Shown one piece after another: positions 38,111 to 38,632 of a stretch of DNA of 38,632 nucleotides. The position numbers and the translations under genes were made by a program. The DNA lies in assembly GCA_964510315.1 (NCBI GenBank), contig CAZEAP010000032.1, positions 1 to 38,632 of the forward strand. The letters are read 5' to 3'. Each line of letters opens with the position of its first letter. Positions within the stretch are counted from its first letter, which is position 1. Source of the stretch: CAZEAP01 sp964510315. Lineage in GTDB: Bacteria > Planctomycetota > Brocadiia > SM23-32. The notes beneath the pieces are model-generated. The model had not been told where the DNA came from, did not search any database, and worked only from the letters and a program-made list of their open reading frames with translations.

Positions 38111-38567
38111 CGCCGCGGAGCGGCGCGGTCGTGAAGGCCAGGGCTTCAGCCCTGGTATTTCCGACGAATACCCAATTGCGCCCCGGAGGGGCGCGGTGAG
38201 GTACCCGATGCGCAAAAGCCTGACCGGGCGGCTGTGCCGCGGCATATCCGGAGCGAGCGGCGGCCCGTCCGTCGCCGTTGCGCCGCGGAGCGGCGCGGTC
38301 GTGAAGGCCAGGGCTTCAGCCCTGGTATCTCCCACGAATACCCAATTGCGCCCCGCAGGGGCGCGGTGAGGTACCCGATGCGCAAAAGCCTGACCGGGCG
38401 GCTGTGCCGCGGCATATCCGGAGCGAGCGGCGGCCCGTCCGTCGCCGTTGCGCCGCGGAGCGGCGCGGTCGTGAAGGCCAGGGCTTCAGCCCTGGTATCT
38501 CCCACGAATACCCAATTGCGCCCCGGAGGGGCGCGGTGAGGTACCCGATGCACAAAAGCCTGACCGG
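38094..38567 (+). repeat. 170-bp tandem repeat (2.7 copies) built on repeat family A
   Basis: Units begin CGCCGCGGAGCGGCGCGGTC at 38111, 38281 and 38451, an exact 170-bp period. The third copy breaks off after TGACCGG near 38567. Each holds GGGCTTCAGCCC and CGCCCCGGAGGGGCG hairpins. Copies differ at few bases: TTTCCG against CTCCCA after the first hairpin, and GGAGG against GCAGG in the second. Copies 2 and 3 share the first variant, while 1 and 3 share the second, which suggests exchange between copies. The core is the same as the inverted element at 261-365. Confidence 0.85.
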
Positions 38568-38632
38568 CGGGTCCTGGCGGCAGGCCGGTGTGAAGAGATC
38601 GCGTATCGAACTCCCTCACCATCATCTGCACC

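Noticed and set aside
38111..38567. CRISPR-like array
   Set aside because: The 170-bp period has no short repeats alternating with unique spacers; whole units are nearly identical.

Overview
The window is about 38.6 kb of GC-rich (roughly two-thirds G+C) bacterial chromosome with tightly packed genes. There are no phage, plasmid, transposase, CRISPR, tRNA or rRNA signals. Gene content (many sulfatases, several sugar-phosphate isomerase TIM barrels, a Gfo/Idh/MocA oxidoreductase, a DapL-type aminotransferase) suits an environmental polysaccharide degrader such as Armatimonadota, Planctomycetota, Hydrogenedentota or Latescibacterota. There is no marker gene here to decide, so this is inference. 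A run of 100 Ns shows that the sequence is a draft scaffold.

Layout. 1-607: repeat-rich non-coding DNA. 608-6457: a split, membrane-linked spermidine-synthase-like pair; a sugar-phosphate isomerase/epimerase; a decayed GNAT acetyltransferase; a DapL-like aminotransferase; a repeat-bearing gap; and holA. 6405-6908 (minus): a consensus promoter, a long leader, a 16-residue ORF and a 68-residue ORF. 7277-11076: xylulokinase diverging from a stand-alone kinase that closely resembles the kinase domain of plant L-arabinokinase, with an RNase H gene overlapping its end. 11077-11477: a 117-bp tandem repeat broken by the assembly gap. 11478-16376: an oxidoreductase, AmrS-type radical SAM, and a single-chain restriction-modification protein. 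16619-20646: glyQ without glyS, then an ABC exporter/DUF1854 pair with a perfect palindrome over the predicted transcription start. 20922-25064: an isomerase, two tandem membrane-anchored ankyrin proteins, and gatA.

25286-36418 is the most striking part. It holds four formylglycine-type sulfatases (two are tandem sulfamidase-like paralogues), a GH32 enzyme, a GH29 alpha-L-fucosidase and a GH39 enzyme closely resembling animal alpha-L-iduronidase. None has a visible signal peptide. They look like a cytoplasmic set for taking apart sulfated, uronic-acid-containing oligosaccharides, comparable in enzyme types to lysosomal heparan sulfate breakdown. larC follows on its own promoter. The window ends in a 170-bp tandem repeat.

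Two structural themes run through the window. First, most genes have a readable sigma-70-type promoter (TTGnnn, 16-18 bp, TAnnnT). Two of these place the transcription start at or next to the ATG, so those mRNAs would be leaderless. Second, several dispersed repeat families fill the gaps; one (AACCGCGGAGG/CGCAGAGG or CCACGAAGG type) sits just 3' of stop codons in the direction of transcription.
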